Origin: Candidatus Hodarchaeota archaeon
GTDB taxonomy: Archaea > Asgardarchaeota > Heimdallarchaeia > Hodarchaeales > YT1-039
DNA: 12,816 nucleotides
Assembly: GCA_016840025.1 (NCBI GenBank)
Contig: JAEOTF010000024.1
Span: 1 to 12,816 of the forward strand
Direction of reading: 5' to 3'
The notes below the pieces were generated by a model that did no database searches, was not told the DNA's origin, and was given only the letters and a program-made list of their open reading frames with translations. Of this stretch, positions 1-6,698 are shown in pieces (positions within the stretch are counted from its first letter, which is position 1; each line of letters opens with the position of its first letter). A program made the translations under genes and the position numbers.

Positions 1-528
1 ATGAAAAACCTGGCTACACTTAATGTGAATAGAAAAGAGATAATAACTGATACTAATTCAAAAGCTCCCTATGAATTTACTTTCGAGAATACACACTTCA
101 AATACATGCCTTACTTTATGCAGATAATAGACTCTCCTACCTCAATTCTATCTAGTTTAGAAAAAAAGATTGCAAATTTAACCCCAGAGCAAATAAAAGC
201 ATTAGTACAAACATTTGAAAAAGCAAATTTGTCAAATCTAGAAAGTAGATCGGATTTGAATTTTGCTTTCTTCATCCCAAATATTTATTTACAAGCACCT
301 ACTGATGTGTTAAAGAAAACTGATTATGCTGTGGTACAATTACAGGAGATTTCAGAAGAACAAGTATTAGAATATTGTATACCGGATATAGAGCTAATTA
401 TTAGTGAAGAAATCTTCAATAGACTCTTAAGCCCAGATCCAGATGATCCAATTATAAAGAAAGCGGCTAAAACAATAGAAGAAGCGATAGAAAAAGCCAA
501 GGAGATCAAGTGGATAGGATATGATTGA
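1..528 (+). CDS. Hypothetical protein, possible partner of the downstream GNAT
   Basis: I do not recognise this 175-residue protein. It is soluble, with no signal peptide or membrane segment. The N-terminal half has a patch rich in Tyr, Phe and Met (about residues 23-42), then a mostly helical, Glu/Lys-rich body. The C-terminus (about 145-172) is a charged helix with many Ala, Glu and Lys residues, good for protein contacts. The ATG is the first base of the window, so neither a ribosome binding site nor an upstream start can be excluded. The stop overlaps the start of the GNAT gene by 8 bases, which implies translational coupling and a shared function. By analogy with acetyltransferase toxin-antitoxin pairs it could be the antitoxin, but it is longer than the usual DUF1778-type antitoxin and shows no clear DNA-binding motif. 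That role is inference. Confidence 0.7.
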   Translation: MKNLATLNVNRKEIITDTNSKAPYEFTFENTHFKYMPYFMQIIDSPTSILSSLEKKIANLTPEQIKALVQTFEKANLSNLESRSDLNFAFFIPNIYLQAPTDVLKKTDYAVVQLQEISEEQVLEYCIPDIELIISEEIFNRLLSPDPDDPIIKKAAKTIEEAIEKAKEIKWIGYD

Positions 529-1063
529 TAGAGTAGAGCTATTCTCAGATCAAGATGTATCTGAATTTCAAATTGAGGATGAACATGTAGAAAAATTCCT
601 AAAAGATGAAAATTTTGGTATTAAGCTTCATAAGCAACGTAAAACGCGGATTCACCTCGCTTATTCAGGTGAGGTTCTTGTTGGCTATTTAGCCATGTAT
701 AATGGCTCAATACAAGGTCGCCATTTTACAAGTGATGAGTTTAGAAGTAAAGAAAAGATCCCTGCAATTTTTTTAGGGAGAATTGGGCGAGATCTCCATT
801 ATGAGAAGTCAGAGATTGGAAAGGAATTAGTTCAGATAGCTATTAATTTAGCTTTAAGAGTTTCTAATCTAAGTGGATGTAGATTTCTTGTAATAGAAGC
901 CTATGAAGAGCATGCTAAAACTAAGTGGGAAGATAGATATGGATTTCGTCCTGTTGATAAAAAAGAACGGAAAAGGAGTTCAGAACGATCAACAAGTAAA
1001 GAAGAAGTATTTAATATAATAATGGTATTAGATTTATGTGCATATCAAAATCAGAAAGAGTAG
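521..1063 (+). CDS. GNAT-family N-acetyltransferase, possibly TacT-like
   Basis: This 180-residue protein would transfer an acetyl group from acetyl-CoA to an unknown amine. The GNAT core shows in a strand ending in VGYLAMY (about 53-60), the hydrophobic strand IFLGRIGRD (83-91), a degenerate acetyl-CoA loop YEKSEIGKEL (94-103), a helix (104-116), the strand CRFLVIEA (120-127), and a C-terminal WEDRYGF (136-142). This order, with the strand leading straight into the loop, resembles TacT-type toxins that acetylate aminoacyl-tRNA. Two points differ. The loop has only a partial R/Q-x-x-G-x-G/A signature. At the position of the usual catalytic Tyr in FYxxxGF there is Glu137, although Tyr140 is close. 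The start overlaps the previous gene by 8 bases and follows an AGGAT-like site. A perfect hairpin begins three bases after the stop. GNAT membership is solid, the toxin role is inferred. Confidence 0.8.
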   Translation: MIDRVELFSDQDVSEFQIEDEHVEKFLKDENFGIKLHKQRKTRIHLAYSGEVLVGYLAMYNGSIQGRHFTSDEFRSKEKIPAIFLGRIGRDLHYEKSEIGKELVQIAINLALRVSNLSGCRFLVIEAYEEHAKTKWEDRYGFRPVDKKERKRSSERSTSKEEVFNIIMVLDLCAYQNQKE

Positions 1064-1065
1064 AA

Positions 1066-1091
1066 TTTATCTAATAAAAATTTTAGATAAA
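1066..1091 (+). terminator. AT-rich hairpin just after the GNAT stop
   Basis: A perfect 9-base inverted repeat (TTTATCTAA at 1066-1074 and TTAGATAAA at 1083-1091) with an 8-base A/T-rich loop begins three bases after the GNAT stop codon. The position suits transcript 3'-end formation or mRNA protection. The stem is weak because it is AT-rich, and archaeal terminators often rely on U-tracts alone, so the role is tentative. Confidence 0.35.
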
Positions 1092-1274
1092 ACAGTGTGA
1101 TTTTGATAAGAAACCGAGTATTTTATTCTGAACCCCTCATTTTGAGGGAACTTTTAGAAATGATTATAGCCTAATAAAAGATGGTATAGCTTAGAAAGCA
1201 AAATTGACTACGATACTAATTATACCGAGACTAATTTAATTATACCAAAATTATCTTGGTTAGACATCTACCAT

Positions 1275-2228
1275 TTACTTTTTGAGGTAATTGGATAGAA
1301 ATTCTATATTCCAAGAGAAACAAGGGCTTTCCCAATCATGAAAAACCTCAGACAGTTCTGATTTTTTAACTTCCTTTATATCTTCCCCCTTTTCCATTTT
1401 TAGTTTTACAAGATTAATTATTTCATTAGTATACTGATTCTGTAATTTTAATTCTTCTCTAGTAGCGAGTGGACCATGACCAGGAACGAAATACTCAAAA
1501 TCTTGCTCAAGAATTTTATCTAGAACATTCATTAGATTAAAAGGATCCCCATTCCCTAACCAGGGATCTTCTCGAGAAAATACCAGATCTCCCATAAAAA
1601 CGATTTTTTCATCTGGTACGATTAACAAAAGATCTTCCTGAGTATGAGCATTTGAAACTAACTTTAATTTTGCTTCTATCTCTGGTTCATGAAAAGTTAA
1701 AGTATCTTCCATCAAGATACTCGGTGGAGTCACGGTAATAGGATTCTCCCGAATTACTTTCAGAAATAATAGTTCATTTTCAATATCTAATATCTTATTC
1801 TTATCCGTTTCAATTTTTAAGGCTTCTTCTTTAGCTTTAATATCCTTTTCTTCTATGTCCAAGATTCTTTTTACTGTTTGAGGGGCTTCTGTCACAATTT
1901 TCTCTCTTATAAAACGTGTTGCGATAATAGGAGAATTTAAAATCTCATTTCCTCCATAGTGATCAAGATGGTAGTGACTATTTACAACAAAGCATGGATC
2001 TTTATTGGTTACTTTTTTAATACACTCCAATAGATCTTTCGCTGCATTGATATTCATAAACGTGTCAAAGACAATTACTTTATCCCCAAGATCAACAAAC
2101 CCAGCATTGCTCCCGGTTCTTGCTCCCTTTTTCTCAATTGCTGCATAACAGTTACTGGATAGTTTAAAGAGAGTAAAAAAATCTGATTCACTGTTGAGAG
2201 TTCTTTGATCTAATTTCTCAGGATACAT
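1275..2228 (-). CDS. Metallo-beta-lactamase-fold hydrolase
   Basis: This 317-residue protein of the MBL superfamily (COG0491-like) is cytosolic, with no signal peptide. All metal ligands are visible: the HxHxDH motif SHYHLDHYGG gives His85, His87, Asp89 and His90; SNAH gives His195; MGD gives Asp214; and VPGHG gives His251. A dinuclear zinc or iron hydrolase is expected. Between the first motif and His195 lies a Lys/Glu-rich insertion (about 120-160) predicted as a long helical or coiled-coil segment, larger than in simple family members and possibly for dimerisation. The ATG is preceded by GAGG at 2233-2236 with a 4-base gap, which supports the start. The gene is divergent from the MFS transporter, so the two may share a control region. 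The substrate (lactone, thioester, beta-lactam-like or phosphodiester) cannot be read from the sequence. Confidence 0.9.
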   Translation of the reverse strand: MYPEKLDQRTLNSESDFFTLFKLSSNCYAAIEKKGARTGSNAGFVDLGDKVIVFDTFMNINAAKDLLECIKKVTNKDPCFVVNSHYHLDHYGGNEILNSPIIATRFIREKIVTEAPQTVKRILDIEEKDIKAKEEALKIETDKNKILDIENELLFLKVIRENPITVTPPSILMEDTLTFHEPEIEAKLKLVSNAHTQEDLLLIVPDEKIVFMGDLVFSREDPWLGNGDPFNLMNVLDKILEQDFEYFVPGHGPLATREELKLQNQYTNEIINLVKLKMEKGEDIKEVKKSELSEVFHDWESPCFSWNIEFLSNYLKK

Positions 2229-2336
2229 TTTTCCTCAACCATTCTCTCATTCGATGTTTCTTGGACGTTTGAATTCTCATTTATTTCATAATATCTGTAA
2301 TATTTCGCACCTTTATTTATTCTATCAAAAGTTTCT

Positions 2337-2343
2337 AGGAGGG
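2337..2343 (+). promoter_or_regulatory. Strong Shine-Dalgarno-like site upstream of the MFS gene
   Basis: AGGAGGG lies 33 bases before the only usable start (TTG at 2376), much too far for normal initiation. An in-frame TAA at 2352-2354 separates them. A TATA-like TTTATTTAT sits just upstream at 2312-2320. Either the original start was lost, a short leader peptide is made, or the site serves the mRNA in another way. Confidence 0.4.
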
Positions 2344-2375
2344 AAAAATTTTAAGATCTTACAATTTGGACGACC

Positions 2376-3734
2376 TTGAAACTCTTTTTTCAGGAGATAG
2401 ACAAGATTCGTAGCTTTATTATTCGTCGTTTTGGAATAAAGGAACTTCCTGTAGGTTTACAGACAATTTCTCTCTCCTACTTTTTCTTAAATTCGTTTAC
2501 TTTAGTAAGTTATGGAATCCCGGCAACATTCATCATTCTCTTTTTATTGGAGGCAATAAGTTGGGAACAACTCGGAATCCTCCTAGCAGTCCAGATGGCG
2601 GTTCAATTACTTTTTGATTATCCTACAGGAGCCCTAGGAGATGCAATCGGTCATCGATGGGTACTCTCCGGTGCTTACATTGGATATGTTATCGCAAATA
2701 TCTTTTTAGTTATTGCTGACAGTTTTTCTGTACTCTTAGTCTATGCTATTATTGCAGCTCTCGCAGGTTCTCAAGAAAGTGGAACTTTGATAGCATGGTA
2801 TGATAATCAATATAGAAATATTGGTACAAGTATAGATCCCGATCGAAAAATCTACGGTGATTTCATGGGAAGGCTGCAGGCATTGAATTTTGCGTTATTT
2901 GGCATGTCTATTTTAGCAGGTGGAATTATTGCAACCATATGGGACAGAAGAGCGTTATTCATAATTCAAATCTTCTTATTTCTTCTAGTTATTTTATTGA
3001 TCCAACTCCGAATGCATTCAACTCAATCTGAAGCTTTGCAAGAGCAAAAACTTAGTTATAAAATGGTCTTTCGAGATGGTCTTCGGTTTGTATTTACCGA
3101 TAAGGGGATATTCCTCTTTTTCTTGGGTTGGGCAATTATAGGTGCGTGTAATTATTCCATTTGGGGTAGTATGTTATTATTTCCTATCTATGAAGCATAT
3201 GGAAGGAAAGATAGTTATATAGGAACGATAAGAGCTACTATGTATGGTACAGGCGTCATTTCCAACATTATTTGGGCAAAAATCTCTACGCAGATTAACA
3301 GAACAAAACGGTGGATCTTCATCTGTATTGGTAGCGCCAATACAATTTTTTTTACAGCAGCAGCGATTTATCTCTATTTAGTGCCCCCTGAACACAATAT
3401 GATTATCTGGAAGGTTATTGGGCTTGTAATAGTCTTTACACTCTTTGTCACATGGGAAGGACTTGGTTTTATACTGATTAATCGACTTAGGGTGGACTTA
3501 ATACCAGATCGAGTTAGAAATGCGGTATACTCCTTAGACCCAACCATTGTTTTGTTTCTTTCTATTCCTTTCATCATTATCGGTGGAATTGTTATCGAAG
3601 ATACTGGAATGGAAATAGGAGCTTTATTGACTGCTGGTTTGAGTGCTATTGGCATGGGTATCTTAGGGTTGGGATTGATTTGGTTACCTCAGTCAAATAA
3701 AAGAAAAAGAAATTCTGAGAGTTTAACGCAGTAG
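2376..3734 (+). CDS. Major facilitator superfamily transporter
   Basis: This 452-residue integral membrane protein has about 12 hydrophobic segments in two halves separated by a charged loop (about 211-235), the standard MFS layout. The loop between the second and third segments carries the MFS motif A variant GALGDAIGHRW (85-95), with the key Gly, Asp and Arg. It should be a proton- or solute-driven carrier or efflux pump in the cytoplasmic membrane. The substrate is unknown. The N-terminus is uncertain: no ATG or GTG occurs between the in-frame TAA at 2352 and the first membrane segment, so TTG at 2376 is the best start, with only a distant ribosome binding site. The C-terminal 82 residues have a close relative in a fragment at 6360-6608, so a paralogous gene once existed nearby. 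The divergent neighbour is the MBL hydrolase. Confidence 0.88.
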   Translation: MKLFFQEIDKIRSFIIRRFGIKELPVGLQTISLSYFFLNSFTLVSYGIPATFIILFLLEAISWEQLGILLAVQMAVQLLFDYPTGALGDAIGHRWVLSGAYIGYVIANIFLVIADSFSVLLVYAIIAALAGSQESGTLIAWYDNQYRNIGTSIDPDRKIYGDFMGRLQALNFALFGMSILAGGIIATIWDRRALFIIQIFLFLLVILLIQLRMHSTQSEALQEQKLSYKMVFRDGLRFVFTDKGIFLFFLGWAIIGACNYSIWGSMLLFPIYEAYGRKDSYIGTIRATMYGTGVISNIIWAKISTQINRTKRWIFICIGSANTIFFTAAAIYLYLVPPEHNMIIWKVIGLVIVFTLFVTWEGLGFILINRLRVDLIPDRVRNAVYSLDPTIVLFLSIPFIIIGGIVIEDTGMEIGALLTAGLSAIGMGILGLGLIWLPQSNKRKRNSESLTQ

Positions 3735-3737
3735 ATT

Positions 3738-3760
3738 TTTGACAAATTCAATATGTCAAA
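3738..3760 (+). terminator. Inverted repeat just after the MFS stop
   Basis: TTTGACA (3738-3744) and TGTCAAA (3754-3760) form a perfect 7-base stem with a 9-base loop, starting three bases after the stop codon. The placement mirrors the hairpin after the GNAT gene. It is a candidate 3'-end signal, with no strong U-tract right after it. Confidence 0.3.
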
Positions 3761-3811
3761 TATACAAGCCATCATTACCATAAGGAATGCAAATAAAGTA
3801 ATAGTGAAAGA

Positions 3812-3821
3812 TTTTATTATA
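3812..3821 (+). promoter_or_regulatory. TATA-like box upstream of the toxin-antitoxin-like pair
   Basis: TTTTATTATA lies about 32-41 bases before the ATG at 3853 and is preceded by the purine-rich GTGAAAG, which resembles a TFB-recognition (BRE) element. An archaeal transcript would start about 25 bases downstream, leaving a leader of roughly 10 bases. This fits the lack of a clear ribosome binding site at 3853. The surroundings are AT-rich, so chance occurrence is possible. Confidence 0.3.
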
Positions 3822-3852
3822 CTGAAAATATAAATTCATAAGAGCAGTAAAA

Positions 3853-4158
3853 ATGGACAGAGTAATATCTAAAAATAATGTACCCATTCGGTTTCCCGAG
3901 GAGCGTTGGCTTCATATCACAGAGGAGCATTCAGAAATCGCAGGATATTACTATGATGTTCTAGAAACAGTCCAAAAGCCGGATGTAATTTTAGAAGGAA
4001 GCCATAATGAATTACTTGCTTTAAAAACATTAACCGCGAAGAAGTATCTAATTGTAGTCTATAAAGAGGTTTCAAAGACTGATGGTTTTATTATTACTGC
4101 GTTTATGACGAGTAAAGGTGAGAAATACTTAAGGAGAAAGAAAATATGGCCACGTTAA
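3853..4158 (+). CDS. BECR/DUF4258-like putative RNase toxin
   Basis: This small basic protein of 101 residues resembles the compact BECR-type or DUF4258-like domains found as toxins. The order is an N-terminal HITEEHSEIA (21-30) with His21 and His26, then PDVI (43-46), a strand KYLIVVYKE (64-72), the strand DGFIITAFMTS (77-87), and a basic tail KKIWPR (96-101). In this fold the two late strands and the His and basic residues usually form the RNA-binding and cleavage site. The next gene overlaps it by 13 bases and encodes a DUF2283 protein, a recurring partner of such domains, so a type II toxin-antitoxin module is likely. The toxin-first order is the reverse of the classic one but is common for this pairing. 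The family assignment is from pattern memory and ribonuclease activity is inferred. Confidence 0.78.
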   Translation: MDRVISKNNVPIRFPEERWLHITEEHSEIAGYYYDVLETVQKPDVILEGSHNELLALKTLTAKKYLIVVYKEVSKTDGFIITAFMTSKGEKYLRRKKIWPR

Positions 4159-4376
4159 ACATAGAGGAAATAATAAAAATTACACCCCAAATTTTGGACA
4201 TTCCCTTCAAACGGATCTGGTCGTATTATGATCAAGAAGCAGATGTACTTTATTTGAATTTTAAAAAACCTAGTCATGCGGATGATAGCGAATTAACAGA
4301 TGACGATTTAATTATTCGATATGAGAAAGGAGAAATAATTGGAATTACAATTCTACATGCAAGCAAACGCAAGTAA
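4146..4376 (+). CDS. DUF2283 protein, probable antitoxin
   Basis: The 76-residue product matches the DUF2283 pattern: a first strand pair YYDQEADVLYLNF (27-39), an acidic turn (44-53, many Asp and Glu), then DLIIRYEKGEIIGITIL (54-70) ending in a basic tail. In this family the strands form a small beta sheet and the protein is commonly encoded beside DUF4258 or BECR-like toxins. The acidic stretch could neutralise the basic toxin encoded just upstream. The start lies inside the upstream gene and is preceded by AGGAG at 4131-4135, so translation is probably coupled. A Pro-containing N-terminal helix (about 5-24) precedes the DUF2283 core and may contact DNA or the toxin. The antitoxin role is inferred from the pairing. 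Confidence 0.8.
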   Translation: MATLNIEEIIKITPQILDIPFKRIWSYYDQEADVLYLNFKKPSHADDSELTDDDLIIRYEKGEIIGITILHASKRK

Positions 4377-4381
4377 ACACA

Positions 4382-4409
4382 ACACTTCAAGTAAAAAATC
4401 TCAAAGTGT
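4382..4409. repeat. Weak inverted repeat between convergent genes
   Basis: ACACTT (4382-4387) and AAGTGT (4404-4409) form a perfect 6-base stem with a 16-base loop six bases after the DUF2283 stop. It lies between convergent genes, so it could mark the 3' end of either transcript. The stem is short enough to arise by chance. Confidence 0.2.
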
Positions 4410-4445
4410 CTTATTACAATTTTCTGGGTTTTTAGCATAATACTT

Positions 4446-5570
4446 TCACTCATCCATACGTTTCCTTGTTTTTCTCTTACTTATAGCTAGAAAAGAGAGG
4501 ATACCAAAGAAAAATAGATAAATATCAAAACTAAGCGGATTATTTGTCTCTGTAGTGGTGGGAGTGGTTTCTGCAGTAATAGATCTTGTCTCTGTAGTAA
4601 TGGGAGTTGATCTAAATTCAAGAATTAGAAAACCTTCTATAGCAGCAATATAGACACACTCACCACGATAGAAAATATCATGTGGTGCTGTGTCTGTGTA
4701 TTCTCCAACTTTTTTAGGGGCAATAGGATCACTAATATCTAATAGTTGAACTCCCTCTTGAACGTCAGCAACGTAAAGATGTGTCGCATTTCCTGAAACC
4801 CCATAGGATTCTCCTACCTCAGTGAATTGTCCCAAGTGCACCAAAGTTCGTGGATCTGAGATATTATAGATTCTTACTCCATACTGATGACTTGCTATAA
4901 ACAACAAATCTTCATGCACATAGATGTCAAAAACTACCATATTCAATTGGTAGTTTATCAATTGAGGAAAAGATGGATCAGATACATTAAAAACTTTTAG
5001 ACCACTATTATCTCCATAATATGCAATATTCTCTGAAACATAGATATGAGACCATCCCACAGCGTTAAATTGCCCTACTTTTATTGGGTTTGACAAGTCA
5101 CTAATATTTAATATCTCTAATCCATTTTTAGTATCAGTAATATAAGCAAAATCACCACTTATAGCTACATCAATGACATTTCCCCCGTTAGTATATTGTC
5201 CGAGCTTTATGGGGTTCCTTGGATCATTTAAATCAGCGATTACGAAACCACTGGAATCTCCTGCAATGAAAGCAATCCCATCATTCACAACTATCCCAAA
5301 TGCACCATCATCAATATCGATGTTTCCTATTTTTTGTGGCTCAATTGGGTTTTGAAGATCAATGATCACTATTCCATCATTTGTAGACACATAAGCATAA
5401 TCTCCTTCAACATATAGATCATATGTTACATCGACATCACAATAACCTACTTTATATGGATAGATATCTGTTTGGTTACCTGTTTGAGCAACAACTGATG
5501 CTATTATACAGAAATTCAGAATGATCGTAGCAATAAAACCTCCTACCACCGATCTCTTATTAATTCTCAT
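4446..5570 (-). CDS. LVIVD-repeat beta-propeller surface protein
   Basis: This 374-residue exported protein begins with a basic N-terminus and hydrophobic signal segment (about 8-29). It continues with seven LVIVD-type repeats (about 50-327), each with a pattern like 'YVxGxxAYVxxxxxGLxIxDISDPxxPxxxGxY'. Seven blades suggest one closed beta-propeller outside the cell. A Thr/Glu-rich stalk follows (about 331-343), then a membrane segment (about 346-364) and a strongly basic tail KRKTRKRMDE, a stop-transfer or sorting-type anchor. LVIVD propellers are common on archaeal and bacterial surfaces as binding modules and no enzymatic site is visible. The ATG is preceded by GAGGA at 5577-5581 at good spacing. 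It is transcribed alone or with the upstream pseudogene remnant, separated by 316 bases. It likely binds protein or polysaccharide, ligand unknown. Confidence 0.92.
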   Translation of the reverse strand: MRINKRSVVGGFIATIILNFCIIASVVAQTGNQTDIYPYKVGYCDVDVTYDLYVEGDYAYVSTNDGIVIIDLQNPIEPQKIGNIDIDDGAFGIVVNDGIAFIAGDSSGFVIADLNDPRNPIKLGQYTNGGNVIDVAISGDFAYITDTKNGLEILNISDLSNPIKVGQFNAVGWSHIYVSENIAYYGDNSGLKVFNVSDPSFPQLINYQLNMVVFDIYVHEDLLFIASHQYGVRIYNISDPRTLVHLGQFTEVGESYGVSGNATHLYVADVQEGVQLLDISDPIAPKKVGEYTDTAPHDIFYRGECVYIAAIEGFLILEFRSTPITTETRSITAETTPTTTETNNPLSFDIYLFFFGILSFLAISKRKTRKRMDE

Positions 5571-5886
5571 TTTTTTTCCTCGTTTAAGATTGGCGTTGTA
5601 TCCTTAATCTGGTTATCTCAAAAAAAAGGATAGACAGTAATTCCATTATTGGAAATATTTTTTCTTGGATAATCATTTCCTAAATTCGATTATGTATCTC
5701 CCATTCATGTATCCCCCGTATTTTTATTCTTATTTACAGAAATCTAAGACTTAAAGAGGCTAATTTCTGGGTATAAAATCAAAAACAACTACAAACACTT
5801 TTATTTTAATAGGAAGAATAGTCGGTTCTATTTGGGTATAGATGGGTATGTATTTCAAACGATTGTTTTCCTAAGATTATCTATTA
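5571..5886. other. AT-rich intergenic region upstream of the LVIVD gene
   Basis: The 316 bases between the pseudogene remnant and the LVIVD gene hold no ORF of note. They contain the LVIVD ribosome binding site (5577-5581, minus strand), a small palindrome TTCCA-ttat-TGGAA at 5641-5654 that could be an operator, and AT-rich stretches where a TATA box may lie. I cannot single out one promoter. Confidence 0.5.
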
Positions 5887-6360
5887 CTATTTTCTAATCT
5901 TACTTAGTAGCCAAATTAAAATTATTATTATATCACCTAGAAATAATATTAGGATAGGCACAAAAGAGGAGAATTCCGGAACCACAACTTCATCAATATA
6001 ACACTCATCAACATACAAACCATCATTACCATAATTACCGGATTGATCTATAGCTATACTTATATAGATAGTTTGAACCGTATTCATCCAAGTTACATCA
6101 CAATTTATGGAAAGTAATTCCCATTCACCGGTTCCTTCAATCCAACTCCCATAATAGGATTGCCAACCATCTGTTGTATTCTAAAAACTTGCTTCCAATA
6201 ACACTTTCTCTACGGAATCATCATTTCTTACATAGACACCTATTTGATAGACTGTTGCAGTTAGGGGTGGACTATTGTGATAATCATAATGATGAAATGA
6301 GGAGACGGAAGATGTAGACTCATTTAACTTCACTGCGTACGTACCACCATACACAATTCC
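5887..6360 (-). pseudogene. Truncated third copy of the secreted jelly-roll-like family
   Basis: Read on the minus strand from 6360, this frame encodes a clear paralog of the two intact proteins at 6699-8172. It keeps YAVKLNEST near its start, the stretch matching the jelly-roll strands, GTGEWELLSINCDV, YVDECYIDEVV, and the C-terminal PEFSSFVP plus membrane segment and basic end KIRK. It is more like the 240-residue copy, sharing YVDEC-IDEV and NCDC-type Cys residues. Two lesions break it. An in-frame TAG lies at 6181-6183, and the whole N-terminal part, including signal peptide and the GPSGPPDGW motif, is missing because an MFS gene fragment of opposite orientation begins at 6360. An ATG at 6085-6087 could still start a 66-residue tail, but it would lack a signal peptide. 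It is almost certainly dead. Confidence 0.85.
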
Positions 6361-6608
6361 TTAGAGTGGATTTAATACCAGACAAGGTTCGAAATGCGAT
6401 GTATTCTTTGGAACCAACTCTGGTTTTATTACTTAGTGTCCCATTCATCTTAATAGGTGGAATAGTTATCGAAAACTCTGGAATGGAGATAGGAACATTA
6501 CTAACTACGGGTCTTAGTGTAGCAGGAATGATAGCCTTAGGACTGGGATTATTGTGGCTACCTCAGTCAAATAAAAGAAAAACAAATTCTGAGGATTCCT
6601 CGCGTTGA
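6360..6608 (+). pseudogene. 3' fragment of a second MFS transporter gene
   Basis: This frame reproduces the last 82 residues of the MFS transporter at 2376-3734. By hand comparison 59 of the last 80 positions are identical, and most differences are conservative (Ile/Leu/Val, Asp/Glu, Arg/Lys). The shared part starts at LRVDLIP and ends at the C-terminal SNKRK tail. It holds only the last two membrane segments, so it cannot work as a transporter. Homology stops abruptly at 6360, where the truncated secreted-protein pseudogene begins on the other strand. GTG at 6366 could serve as a start, but no ribosome binding site is visible. The largely conservative changes suggest the parent copy was functional until a recent truncation. 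Confidence 0.85.
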
Positions 6609-6698
6609 CACTCTCCCACTTTCCTAATCTAAGATTTTCTTTGTTCTTTCGATAATTCTATTGTACCAAGTATGGATCTTAGTGATAAAGAGGGGAAT

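Noticed and set aside
1201..1260. Short repeats ACTAATTATACC and ACTAATTTAATTATACC, and ACCAA/TTGGT stem, as a mobile-element end or CRISPR-like array
   Set aside because: There are only two imperfect copies in AT-rich DNA with no spacing pattern, so chance is sufficient.
3374..3655. Minus-strand open frame inside the MFS gene
   Set aside because: It is a shadow of the hydrophobic MFS coding strand and has no ribosome binding site or neighbour support.
6181..6183. Pyrrolysine readthrough of the TAG
   Set aside because: The same gene has also lost its 5' half, so decay explains the stop. No pyl gene is in the window.
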